A stretch of 64,000 nt of DNA from Lineolata rhizophorae (taxonomy: Eukaryota; Ascomycota; Dothideomycetes; Lineolatales; Lineolataceae). Positions within the stretch are counted from its first letter, which is position 1, and each line of letters opens with the position of its first letter. This document shows positions 9,661-21,618 of the stretch, piece by piece. The translations under genes and the position numbers were made by a program. The stretch is taken from NCBI GenBank assembly GCA_010093515.1, contig MU001671.1:1431734-1495733 (forward strand). Reading direction: 5' to 3'. Below the pieces are notes generated by a model, which made no database searches, was not told the origin of the DNA, and saw only the letters and a program-made list of their open reading frames with translations.

Positions 9661-10923
9661 ATGGCCTCAGTGCCACCACCACCTCCTCCAGCGCTTCGGC
9701 GCTCCAAGCACTCCGGGTCGAATGACCCATACAAGGGCCGGCGGGCCCGCAGGACGGGTTCCGCCACCCTTCCGGCGCTGGCGCCGCCACCACCATCACC
9801 GCCGCAGCTGCCCGCGCCGGCCCCTCGCAAAAGGAGGGGCCGTGCTGCCTCCTCCACGGCCGCCGTGGCCCCGACAAGGCCACGGTCGACCCGCGCCGCG
9901 GCCGCTGCCGCCAACGCCAAGGGGTTCGCCGATAGCGACCCCGCGGCCCCGACAGAAGACGCCTCTTCCTCCAGGGTGGGCTGGAAGGGAGGTCGCAAAC
10001 TGTTCCCTGGGGAATACGAGTCCCACCAACTCCTTCCCAGCGCCAGGGAACTTTACGGGGGGGAGGAGAAGGGGAAGGGGGGGAAAGGGGGGAAGAGGAA
10101 GAGGGGGGAGGACGAGGAGGAAGAAAGCGGCGACAACGACGAGGTGGGCTCGGTCATCTCCCTGTCGGGCCCTCTACTGACGAGGCCGGTCGCCCCGCCC
10201 AGGAAGAAACCGCGTCGTTCCCGAACTAGCAGGGACGAGCGTCGGGCGGGGTTGGTCCCGTGTCTCGACGAGTGGAGGCCCGACAGCAGCGACACCGAGA
10301 GCGCCGGTTCCGCCCACGACAGCGACAACAGCATCGTGGCAGCCGCGGAGTCTCCGGGCTTCTCGGCTGGGCCTGCGTCACTGCCTATTTCTCAAGGCGA
10401 AGTGGCGGAAAGGTCGCCGGAGCCGACGCACCCACTAGCTCACGACGCGGTCCCGGGGACACACGCGGAGCAGGCCGTCGTCGTCGCCGCCCCTCGGGGG
10501 AGCCCCAGCCCCGGCCAACCGGAGGACATGCCCTCGTCGACGTCTCCGCCTCCAGCAGGGTCCCCACAGCCTGATCTCACAGCCTCGCCCTCGAGCTCTT
10601 CGTCCACACTCGGCGGCGGTCTTTCCCGCGATGGAGATCGCGAGCCGTCGCCGGCGGGAGAAGAGACTCGTTTCGTCCCCACGGTACAAGATCAGCAGCG
10701 GCCGAGTCCAGCTCCGCAGCCGCCGGCCGCGCCGCGTTCGGGCGGCTCCGCGGTCGCCGAGCGGCTGAGGGCGGATATTGCGCGCTGGAGCCGTGCCGTG
10801 GCGGGCGAGGTAGGGACGGCGCGGGCCCTGACGGCGGAGGCGCGCAGGGCGCTCCGGGAGGTACAGGAGGCGTGGGAGCGGGAAAGGGAGGAGGACGAGA
10901 AGGAGGGGTGGTGGAGAGGGTGA
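9661..10923 (+). CDS. Low-complexity, Pro/Ser/basic-rich hypothetical protein
   Basis: Not recognised. The frame is open from 9328, but the ATG at 9661 is preferred: it sits in ACCACCATGG after a CT-rich leader and TATA-like element, and the upstream codons do not look coding. The 420-aa product opens with a polyproline run, then basic patches (RKRRGR, KKPRRSRTSR) that could be nuclear localisation signals, an acidic stretch (EDEEEESGDNDE), a long Pro/Ser-rich middle, and a C-terminal helix of about 60 residues rich in Arg/Glu/Ala (RLRADIARWS to WEREREEDE). It is probably a disordered nuclear protein. The stop overlaps a possible GTGAGG donor followed by a T-rich tract and CAG near 11036, so an alternative spliced C-terminus of about 20 residues is conceivable. 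Confidence 0.6.
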   Translation: MASVPPPPPPALRRSKHSGSNDPYKGRRARRTGSATLPALAPPPPSPPQLPAPAPRKRRGRAASSTAAVAPTRPRSTRAAAAAANAKGFADSDPAAPTEDASSSRVGWKGGRKLFPGEYESHQLLPSARELYGGEEKGKGGKGGKRKRGEDEEEESGDNDEVGSVISLSGPLLTRPVAPPRKKPRRSRTSRDERRAGLVPCLDEWRPDSSDTESAGSAHDSDNSIVAAAESPGFSAGPASLPISQGEVAERSPEPTHPLAHDAVPGTHAEQAVVVAAPRGSPSPGQPEDMPSSTSPPPAGSPQPDLTASPSSSSSTLGGGLSRDGDREPSPAGEETRFVPTVQDQQRPSPAPQPPAAPRSGGSAVAERLRADIARWSRAVAGEVGTARALTAEARRALREVQEAWEREREEDEKEGWWRG

Positions 10924-13900
10924 GGAGGGGAGGGGGAGGGAAGAGGGAAGGGAGGGGGGTTTGCGATTGGGGAAGGGGGCGGGAGGGGAATGAGTGGAGG
11001 GATTTCACTTTTTCTTTTTCTTTTTTTTCTTTTTCAGAAATACAAAAGCATTTTTACTCACGGCTGCCGAGGGCATGCCGTCGAGTTTGTCTTCCTAACA
11101 TCTTACCGCTTCTCGCCGCGTGATGACCTATGCGACTTGGCCGTGTGGTATATGTCTACTCATGATGTTTGTGGAAGGGTTGTGATTAATGATGTCTACT
11201 GAAAGACTCTACTTGGCAAAGGCACCGACAAACTTAACGCTCGCATAGCAACTCAAAGGGTTAGAGATGAATGCTTCACCACAGGAGACAGATACAAAGG
11301 ATGCAATTTAATTTTTATGAACTTCTGCCGCGGAGTTCGCATAGTCATTGGGACATGGTCTGGACCTTCTCCCGAGTCTCTTCAAATGATAGCCATTCAT
11401 ATTAAGGGCCGAGTCGTACTTCTAGTCACGGGAATCTGGAAAGACGTCCAGTTGTCCTTGCACTGTAGTCCACGCGTGTGGTCTATGTAATCCATCACTT
11501 CAGTGAAGTGCAAGTACAAAACCAACATCACTAAAGAGCCAAAGGAGGTTTGAAAGTAGAGATAGAAGCAGTTGAATACCACCTCCGTTTCGAATGACAA
11601 AGATTTTAAACCTAAACAATGACTTGCTACAATTACATTATCCAAAGGTGAGCCTTGACCCTAATTGATTCCGAGTGCACGTCGTCTAAGTTGACATAGC
11701 TGTGTCTCTACCCACTTCACCCACCTCATACAGCATTCCAAACTACCATCGTCGGCTCTCCAGCATCTACGCAATCCACTCCGAGGAGAAATCCAAACCG
11801 CATACCGCCTGAACCACGGTTCGCGCCCTCAAGCCACTAGCCGCCCACCGGACCCGCCCAACCACCACACATGCGCTACCGTAAGGCCTCAGCTTTCACG
11901 ACGATGCTTCCCGCGAACCGCCCAACCCCAGACTCCCGCAGCTAGCCCTACCTCAGAAGTCAGCCCAAGCGGAGACGGACCCAAAGCTCTAAGCCTTCTC
12001 GCCAAGCTATCTGGACCAGACTTTTCGAGACCGCGCATTTCCGCGGCCCCCCCCCGAGGTAGGTCGCAAGCCGTCCGGGAACGCGTACTCTCTTCCGCGA
12101 GTCCCACCCACGGAACGCCTTGCCGCCGGCGCTGAAAATCTGCGATCTCCATACTTTGGATCTGGAATACCGGAGGGCCCACTCGTCAGAACTATAGGAC
12201 CTAACAAAAAGTGACTGGAAAACAAAAAGCCCCCGCCATTAACCTTCTCTAGGGCTCCAGGTGTCCCCACAGTTACCCGCGTTTCTGGCCTTGGGGGGGG
12301 GGGGTGGGGGTGGCTGCGGCTCGGCCGAGATGGCGGAATATGCCACTCATGCTTCGTATGCATGCGAGCTGGAGGCCTTGCTACGGCGAGGGGTTAGGTC
12401 ATTGAATCCGCTGGGTGTTCATGACCACGGGTGTTCTTGGAGCTTGCTGGAAGTTGGTGCCGCTCTCTTGGTGACTTGGGAGAACGTACGGCTTGCCAAT
12501 GTTGAGTTTGATGTACTGGGTACGCGATGAATGCTTTCGGGCTGAGGCGTCGGTGACATTTGTGAATGCGTAGCAACTAAATCTAAATGAGGGCATGTAG
12601 TTTGGGTCGAGTGTGGAGACGAAGGAGCGCTTTTCGAAGTAAGCTCTAGAGGATATACACGCCATCTTAACACGATGATCGCGCTGTACCGGGCCTTGTA
12701 TTGCGCTACAAGGAACAAAGGAAGTAAGCTGGCAGGTTTGTTTATGTTAGGTTGACTAGGAAAAGATTTACACTTCGCGCTGGCCACCAAAAGCGCGAGC
12801 ACGTTCATTCGGTAACCAACTTTGATACTCCTGCGGAACAGAGTGTATGTAACAAGGTAGGTTGACTAGTGGATAGGTCTAGAGCGAAAGATCTCGCAGC
12901 TAGTGATGTAATACAACTAGTGTTGGGCGATTAGACAAGCAGGAAGCCCTAGTCGTGACACCAAGCTCTAGACTCCCGGAGAGACTGGACCTAAACGCCG
13001 TGAGAGCAGCGTTCGGTTCATGACCCGGAGCCTGGGGAGTGTGGATATGGGCCACTTCCTTAGGGCGTGGTCTAACAACACCGGCGAAGTAGATACTTTC
13101 TACATTGTTGTCGTGGTTCATGGCGGCAAAAGTGGTGTTGAAGACACATCTTCGGCCTCACTCGGACATGTTTGAGAATATTTTCCATACAGCTGACGTC
13201 CAATCTACTAGTCTTGATGACTTGTTAACTTCCCAACCATCAGGACGATCTGAGACTATCAACACGGCGCTTACCGTAGGTAGATGCGCCGTCTACGCCG
13301 CACACGCTTCTTCAAACACACTCCCAAACGCTCATCTGCGCCTCATGCACGCAATATATCCCAACCCGACCGCCCGCCATGGGTGTCCCCGGCCACACAA
13401 AAACGTCCCGATCGATGCGTCACCGTCCTTCCTCGCAGTCGCCAACGGCACCGCACTTGACCGGGACGTTCTGCTGCGCGACAGGCGAATGGCGAGGCAA
13501 GCAGGCAGGCAGACGGGCTAGCTAGGGCTCTCAAGAGCGTGCGGAAAGAAAAGCGGGACTTCTAGCGCGCAGCGTTCAATATATGCAGGACGAGATTAAT
13601 GGGCTAATGATGCACGAACGGGGGTGAGAGGCGCAGCGACAAGCAACGCGAAAGGAAAAGAACGCACGCCGGAAGAGCTTTTTGTTATTTTTCCCTTGCT
13701 GCTTGCTCTTTCAGGTAGAGAGAAAGTTTAAGCAATTGACGGCTGAAAGGGAAATGCGTACGGGACGAAGGGTTTGAAACGGCTGTGTTGTGGGACCATT
13801 GAGGGCCTCCCGGGACGTGCTGTTATTGCTCCTTTTGGTCCGTGTGCAGAGAGTGCAGACTCTCCTCAGGTACACGTTGCCAATGTTGCTCTTCCGTGTA

Positions 13901-16900
13901 GCCAGATCGGACCTGACCTATGCGTCAATACCGTAGTTTTCAATAAGCAAAAAGGTGCAAGACTTCTTGTTGAGCCAGCTTGCAGCGTAGCACTCAGAAG
14001 CGTGCCCCGAATAGACTCGTGCTTGGATGTCAAAAAGGCCGAAAAATTGAGATGAATCAGCGGATAATGCGAATGTATTATGAAGGTCACGAGCTGCCGT
14101 GCGACATACACGGCGGTGGTAGTGCAAAGCCGTATGAGAGAAGATGGCCGAAGAACTCCTACACTGGTCGGAGAAGTGAGGATCACTGCAGCATCTGCAA
14201 CGGCCCACTTGCGACCGTGAGAATTATTCGCAATAATAGCGCTTTCCCGGAGCTTAATCAAAGCCGGCCCGTTCTATCTCCGAGGAATCTTCTGTTCGTG
14301 GGCTGATGTTTTCGCTCAAAGACATTTTCTGTCTTGCGTTAAGGGGCGAACACTAGAACCGCTTTCTAGATTGTAACCACACATTACCGATATATCGTGT
14401 AGCAAGGGACTGGAGTAATAAGGACGCTGACCAGCTCGCTAGCGTCTGACTTTTACTCTTGCATCATCTTGTTATTTCGACTTGGGGACAGCCTCGGTAT
14501 TGCCCATCTCAAACGGCAAAACGAATTAGCCCAATACAAGTCCCGGACCTCCCAGGGAACACGCTTTTCGCCCGCGATGACATGCCCACCAGCACGCAAG
14601 CACAACCGACCACAAGCCGCCATCCGTACGTGAGCGGTTGCGTTACTCAGTACCACGACCCGGGCCGTGCAGTATAGAGCGCTACACGAGCTCGAAAGAA
14701 AAAAAACCTCCGATGGGCTGCCGTGCACCCTGTACGACAATCGCACATCCGCCCGTCGGCCCTCCTCACTCAGGTTCCACACACCACGGGCGATATTCCC
14801 GGCCCGATTGAGGGGCCCCCTCGGACGGCAACGGGGCATGCCCCTGCGCCGAAGGTCGCACTCAACCGGCGCGCCAATCTGCGACGCAGACGGAGACGCA
14901 GACCGGGGAAGTCGTTGGTGCAGACCGTGATGCTGTTGGGGAGCTATGCGGGAGCGGCAGGCGTGTGAGCCAAAGGACGTGACCGGGCGATTTCTCGGAC
15001 CGGGGTGGGGGGAAGGGGCGTTAGCAGCGGAGCACGGCATCGTCGTTCGGTAGCAGGTTGGCTGTGTCGCCCTGGTCGAGAGAGCGTTGCGCACATGCAT
15101 TATCCGGACGGGAGTAAACAAAGGAAATGGGCGAGTTGCGGGCGCTCGGAGTGGAAGGATGTGGAGCTCTCGATGCGGTTGAGATGGCTCGCCGGCAGCA
15201 TGGGGTGTCGGATGTGTGGTGGTATGTCGTATTGCAGGAGGTTAGGAAGAAGGGCACTGCGAGGTGCGAATGAGCATGGTGTGCTTCCTAGATAGTCGGA
15301 AGAGTTGCGCAGCTGCGAATCCGGTAGAGCTGAGGTTCGAGTTCAGTGTGCGGATAGGACGTTAATCGTACGCGCGTTACGGAATATTACACCACAACGC
15401 TTGTCCAACACATTGGGACGTCTCGACGACGGCCGGCAAGATACTGTTGAGACGGATCTGGGAGCGGTCCAATTTGTCCCGGCTTCTAACCACGACAACA
15501 GAGACGGCAGTTGGAAGACCCAGTTTTTCTTGTTTGGCGTGGGAGAAGGAACCGTTCTATAGTTCCAAGACATTGCGGGGAGTGGCTTGGTTCGGCGAGG
15601 AGGCAGCCTACGTAGTATACTGCGGAGTGGTAGGAGACAGATTCTCCGCGGTACTGGGCAGCATTCCTAGGTACCTACCTAAGTTCGTGAACACTTCCCC
15701 TGCCAAGTGCGCTCTGCGGTTAGCTCGGTGAATAGCCACCGAGGTTCTTGAGTGTGCGGGCAATGAATCTGCTCGACGGCCTACCAACTCTCAACCTGAG
15801 ATTCTGCCGAGGCCGGCTTTCGCTCCCGTCTTCGAGCAGTGGAGAGTCAATTTGAAGGATTTAGCGACTCCTCCGTGCTCAACATATCCAGCAATGCCGA
15901 TTGCAAGACACTGCTGTGGAGTACTGACGATGGACGAGTCTACTAGCAACCTTCTGAGCCTAGGTTGTCGGGCAAGGCCCACATTCGGGCGCCGCCAGTG
16001 GACCTGCGTACGACAGGCACAAGAGTCCACCGGTAGATAGGTATGTATGTAACAGGCATGGGGGACGGTCGGCCAGCACCCCCCCGGCGTCTCCTTTGGA
16101 GATTTGCGTTTCCCGAAACAAGTTCAATCAGGCACTGACTCCGGTCTCCGCGCACGGAGGGTTCCGTTGGTATAGCGGCATTGCTGGCGAGAGTGTAGGT
16201 AGGTACATACTACGCACTCGTACATGTATTACGGGCGGGGCTACGGAGGAGTGGGCCCCTCAAATGGACACGCTCGGCCGGCCGTTTCCTCTCGTCGAGG
16301 GGCATCGCCGGTTAGCAGTGTGGCACGTAGCACGCGGCGCGGCGCACAAGAGCAAAAAGAAAAAGGAGGAGCAGCATGAGCGAAAAAAGAAAAAGAAAAA
16401 AAAGGAAAAAAAGAAAATCCTCCGAGCGCTGTAGAACCTTTAGTCATGCGGCAGCAGTCCCACGATAGCGCAGGCTCGCGCTGCATCAGAGCTGCAGGTC
16501 GCCGCGGGGCGGGAAGCGCAAATGAGGGCCCGGGGGGTCCGATTGGGGGCGTGTGGTTGGCCGGGGGCAATGCCTGCCGCACGCGGCGGCCACGCTTGCA
16601 TGGGCCGGGCGTGGACGGCCGCAAGCCATCGCCCACCGCGACATGGGGCTGCCACGTGTCGGCCGAAGCAGCGGCTCGGCTTCCCGCTTTCGTGGGGACT
16701 GGGGAGCACCGTCCTCTGGCTACGGCGGTTGCTGCATCGCGTGATGGATTGCTTCTTGTCCGTCTTTGATTTTGGTCCAGGCACCGCGCTTTCCCTGCAG
16801 TTGCATATCCGCGGTGCTGGCTAAGATCCCAGCTCCAGGTACTTGCGCCGTATGTATGGTACTGCTCGTCCTCTGTACCGTGCGTACAGCTTTGCCTGCC

Positions 16901-19900
16901 TCAACCGTACCTGCCGAAGTAGAGACACCGGCTCTTGTCCTTTTGCCTGCTATCCTTGTCGGGACTCCTTTTCCTTCTTTCTGGAATTTCCACGGCGGCT
17001 GCCGCGCCTGGGGCTGGAAATTCGCATCCTTGGAGAAAGTGGCTAAGCGGCCGAGAGTGTGACAGAAAGGAGACCCCGTCGCTCAATCTCCCTAGGGCTA
17101 AGGGCTGCCAGCCACAAGGACGACCGCGAGCCCGAACGCCCATCCTCCGTATCTGCAAGTGGCCAGGCCCCACCACCACCATCACCACCCACTACCCAAA
17201 AACAGGCGTCGGCGGCCGGGCGCGCTCTGCTGCTGGCTGCAGCGTCTCTCTCAATGACTCGCCAGTGCCATCTTTCCTTACACGCACACAGGAGCGCCAT
17301 GGCACTTCCCCCCTCACGTTCCAAAACATTCCCGGTCGGGAGGAAATGCCGTGCAACTTTCCCATTCGTCGTGCGACCTGCTTCCGCGAAGCCAGGGAGA
17401 GGGAGGGGATGTCGGTCCTTTTCAGACCGGGCCTGCTCACTCGATCGTTGGCTGGCGAGTCGTCGGCTACTGTTTCGCCCGGCGGGAAGGCGCAGTGTCG
17501 GATGTCGTCTATCTTTGGCCGGGCATCTCTCGGGCTTTTTGTGACAGTTTCCCTTGCTGCCTGCCCTAGTCGGACGCTTCCCCTTTCCCTATCTTCGAGC
17601 AATTGACCAAGCAGACAGACCGTGAGCACGTTTTCGAACATGGCCATTCCCAGTCTTTCTCCACCCAAGCCAAGGCGCAACGGCGCGTGACTGTTAGCGT
17701 CGAAAACAGACTAAATCCAGGGCGCTATTCGACCACTTTATTTCCATTCCATTAGAGTGGTTGGTCGCCATTGCTGATTGCCTAGGCTGTTCCAGTCGTG
17801 TCGCGCAACGGTCGTAGTCAGACGTGACGGGTGCCATTCAAGGATTAGGCAGGCGGGCCTACTTCGAATTCCATATTTCGATACACCCCATTCTATCTTG
17901 GTTTCCGGGCACGTAATTAATTTTGATCGCACACCTACCCAGCCGGCTGTGGCACTTGCAGCATTGAGGCAGTTCAAGCGCGCGCATGGCGTTCGCGGTC
18001 CACAGCAGACTGCACCTTTTGAAATACTTATCATCAGACGGCGGATGCCAAAAATATGATATATCCTCTCGGGCACGGAGCGTGCAGAGAGACGCGACAC
18101 TTCTCTCTTCCTATTGCTCGACCGGCTAAAAGCCGCAGTGGCCAATGCCTGACTGATCAGTTGAGCCTTGAACTCACAGAAAAATGAGGAAAAGCCACGT
18201 GCCCGTGTTTGGCCCTGTCTCTTCGGAGATTTACTTACGAGACACATTGGAGATTGGTATTGCGCGCGCTCCTCTTAGCACCGAGGTATACCTGCCTTGC
18301 TAGGCTGGGTTCGCACGCACCAGGAGTGCCCCGTGATGGGGCTGAACGACGAAACACAGACCACCTTCATTCGAAACCCGTCTCTTATCCAGGCCCCCAA
18401 TTTCCGCCGCCCCGGTCGCCGAAGATTCTGCAATCCTTCGATGCTAACCCCCTTTTGGCAGAATCCAGACACATCCTTATGTTATCACAGCCCCCTTTTC
18501 ACCTCGTCTAAGCGCCCTTCTCGCCCTAAACGTCCAAGACTGGTGAATATCGGACGGGACGTGCCCCAAGCAAGTGCTCACGGGCCATACACTGTGAAAC
18601 GCCTTCCTGCCTTCTTTCCAGAAGGTCGCGGGTCGGCTTGGACGTGGCTGCGCTGTTTGACCTGTCACCTTCAGCATAGGGTGTTAGCGTGGGACGGACC
18701 GAGAGCTAGCCCGGCATATTCCGCGCCGGTAAGACAAGGGCTCACAGATGCAAAAAAGGGAACCAATGGCACGAATGCATTCGCCGCTTGCTTCCTCCTG
18801 TCGGGGGCTGAGATATGTAGGTATGTTAGGAAGAAAAAGCAAGCGCCAGAAACCCATGAGGGCGGCGAGTTACACATTCCGTATGGCGGCGTAGGCTGCT
18901 CACCGGGGTGCCCGGCGCCCAGGGCCCGGGCTGCTGGATTCTAGCGCTCGGTTCGCGTGGAAGGATGGAGGGAGGTGCACCTATTATTGAGCGACACGCC
19001 GAGCCGTCGGCGAGGCCACCTAGGTGCAGCTGCAAGACAGGCTGAGCGAGGAAACGATTGTTTGTCCCGATGACACAAAAAAGGCTCCACAGAGCCGCCG
19101 GGATGCTGGGGCGTTTTGCTCGTCATGCTACGCTCCTCGTTGCCTTACGCCTGAGAACGCGTACGCTCGTGGTAGCTTTCGGAAGACCTTCTCACTTGCG
19201 AGAGGATACTCTGCCGCATGCGGAATGCCCATGCGGAGTATGTCTGGGCAACCGTGGTTCAACAAATGGCGCGGGTCCGGAGGAAGCACCGCCAGGGATG
19301 GCAGTTCGTCTCAACGGAGGCCCAAGGACGGCAAGTAATATTAAGTATCGGCCAACAAGCAGCGAGTGACTAGCTGTAACTCGTGGGATTAGTAATTGTT
19401 GAATGCTTGTGCCATTGCTCCCTTCCGCGCCCACGGCCAAAGCAATAATAATGATGAGCAAATAAGATTCTAGCGTGGAGAGAGAACGCGTGGAATCTGC
19501 AAGTGTAAAAGCGCAGACCATGTGCGTGCACGGGATCGGCGCCCCCAAAGTCACACACGTCGGCACGCCGAACATCAAATCGTCATCATCTCCCCCTCCC
19601 CCTGTCTAGGGTGTATTCCTCATTTCTTTTTGTTTCTTTTTTTTTTTCTTTTCGGTACGGAGAATGCTGTTCTCGCGATTTTCTTTAATAATTTAGAACA
19701 GGCATGCATAGGTAGCCGGTAGACAACTTTATTCTTTTCTAATTGAGTTTCCCTGCCAAGACGGTAACGATTAACCTTATCCATCAGCCTCGGGCAGATC
19801 GAGCTAAGTAGTGGGAGAGTGGGCGGTCGAGTCCAACATTATCCAAATTCAGGCATCCGAAAGTGTTCGGTCCGAGGAGGACAAAGAAAGTTTGCGAGCG

Positions 19901-21618
19901 ACGCTAACGTTGAGGTCGTCGAACGCCAGAGCGGGGCTGCCGCCTCAGAGATCCCCGAAGGAGGGTGCTTCGGTAAGAAACGCAGAATTAAGGTTGTCGG
20001 ATCGCGAGCGAAGCGAGTAAAACTCAAAAGAAAAAATGTGGCTGCGAGCCTCGACCGTTCTTCCAACTGATGATCAACCGCTTGCTTTTCCAGGACGGAA
20101 CGCGAGCAGGAGGTTCTACACGGTTCAGGCAGATCCGGTCCCAGTTGTTGCGCATCAAGAGCCGTGGATTGCATCCGTCTCGTTGTGGCTTGTGAGGAGG
20201 TTCAACATGTACTACGGGACGCACGTATGTACTGTCCGCATCATCCAAATGCACCGTCGATCCTTAGGTACCCGTGAAATGGTCTCGTTCCGTGCTCTGC
20301 TAGGGCGGCTCGATTCCTCATCTCAACCGAACGACCCTTGGTCGCTACATAACGCCTCGGAGCAACGTTGCACGGCGACGGAGAATTACAATCTTGAAGC
20401 GGGTAAGCCATACTCGGCCAGCTGCAGAGTGCAGACGTGAGCACAATACGCTTGGGGTCCCTGAGCCAAGCCGGTAATGGTCGCAAATCGGCCGTGGTGT
20501 GGTGCTTCTCCTTTCGCTCTTCCCTACATGCGCATAGCACTACCACCGATCCCGTCGCCACCACGACGAAAATAATCGTAGCTAGGCGGCGGGTACCCGC
20601 AGGTCTCCGCCAGGACCGCCGAGTGGTGGAGACGAGCCATTGCTCCCGTTCCTTCGTCCTTCGTCGGCGGTGTCTCTATAGCCCGTCCCACCAACGGAGC
20701 AGCTTCTGCGTCATGCGAAACGAAGATCACAAATGCAACGGCGCGATGCTGCTGCTTTGCCGGGGTGCCAGACAGTCGGGACGTCCGTCCGAGGAACCAG
20801 AGTTACCGGGCGGCTTTAGCCTAGGCACCGTACATATGTATGTATCTCTGCCTCCCTCTCGGGAAGTGTCAGACGGGATGCCGGCTGCTGGCCGTAGCGG
20901 GAGCCGGCGGAACGATTTGAGGAAAACGAGCACCTCGAGGCCCGCCAATTGGACGAGGGGGGCTTGGGTTGTTGGAAAGTTGTTGTGGGACGGGAGGCCC
21001 TGCCGCCCACGCTCGAGCTGAAGCCCTCTCGTATGTACCAGTTGCGGCGCCTATCTTGGGCCGGATGCGGACACAGGCGCGTGGCAGGACAGGGGTTTGT
21101 CTGTGCTCGGGGGTGGGCTCGGGGGGCCTTGGAATGCGGGAGCCACGTGGGAGCATCGTGGCTCAGATTAAGGCCCGCTTGGCGACTGGGGGGCTTTCGT
21201 TACCACGGGGAAGGCGGGCGTCGCGGCGGATTGTGTGCAGGCTGTATCACGGCGCCTGTGCCTACGGGAGCGAAGAACGAGCAGGCGTAGCGTCTGGTGC
21301 AATTGAGCGGTGACGGGCGCGGATAGATTACGGCGTGGTCGCAGGGTGGGGACAGGCCGCAACGGGCAAAGGCGACAAGGCGCGTGGCGCCCTCGTACTC
21401 AACCTGCGACACGCAGTCGATCTGGCAGGGGGCGGAGGGAGGGGGGGTGGTGGCCGTCGCGTGGAAGGGCGCCCCCATCGCGTGGTCTGTGGCCCACTCC
21501 GCGCTGCGTGGCTTCTGCCGAGCGCACGCTCCCCCCCTGCCCGCCGAAACACCCCGGCCCGGCGCTGCTGCACCCACCGCCGCCCACATATGTAATAAGC
21601 TCCGTCCGCCCAGTCACC
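10924..21618. other. Long gene-free region upstream of flbA
   Basis: About 10.7 kb with no reading frame I can support. The longer open frames start on TTG/GTG or conflict with overlapping frames, and none shows a domain. The sequence is not strongly AT-rich. It contains scattered GTAT/TACC-type microsatellites (for example near 15670, 16195 and 20832), a G-run at 12291-12308, a purine tract at about 16348-16418 and a T-rich tract at 19627-19654. The part nearest flbA is GC-rich and could hold a long 5' UTR, upstream ORFs or 5' introns. Non-coding RNAs or relics of transposons are possible but not visible to me. Confidence 0.5.
16348..16418 (+). repeat. A/G-only purine tract
   Basis: About 70 nt are almost entirely A and G (AAAAAG/GAAAA units with a short GCAGCATGAGC interruption). 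It lies in the gene-free region, with no reading frame of interest. Confidence 0.7.

Noticed and set aside
14453-15121. 222-codon open frame on the minus strand
   Set aside because: Composition artefact: multiple frames are open and there is no motif or codon-bias signal.
16935-17606. Open frame whose start resembles a signal peptide
   Set aside because: It opens on TTG, not ATG, overlaps other equally open frames, and the rest has no protein-like features.
18297-18944. 215-codon open frame in the gene-free region
   Set aside because: Starts on TTG and lacks any recognisable domain or splice support.
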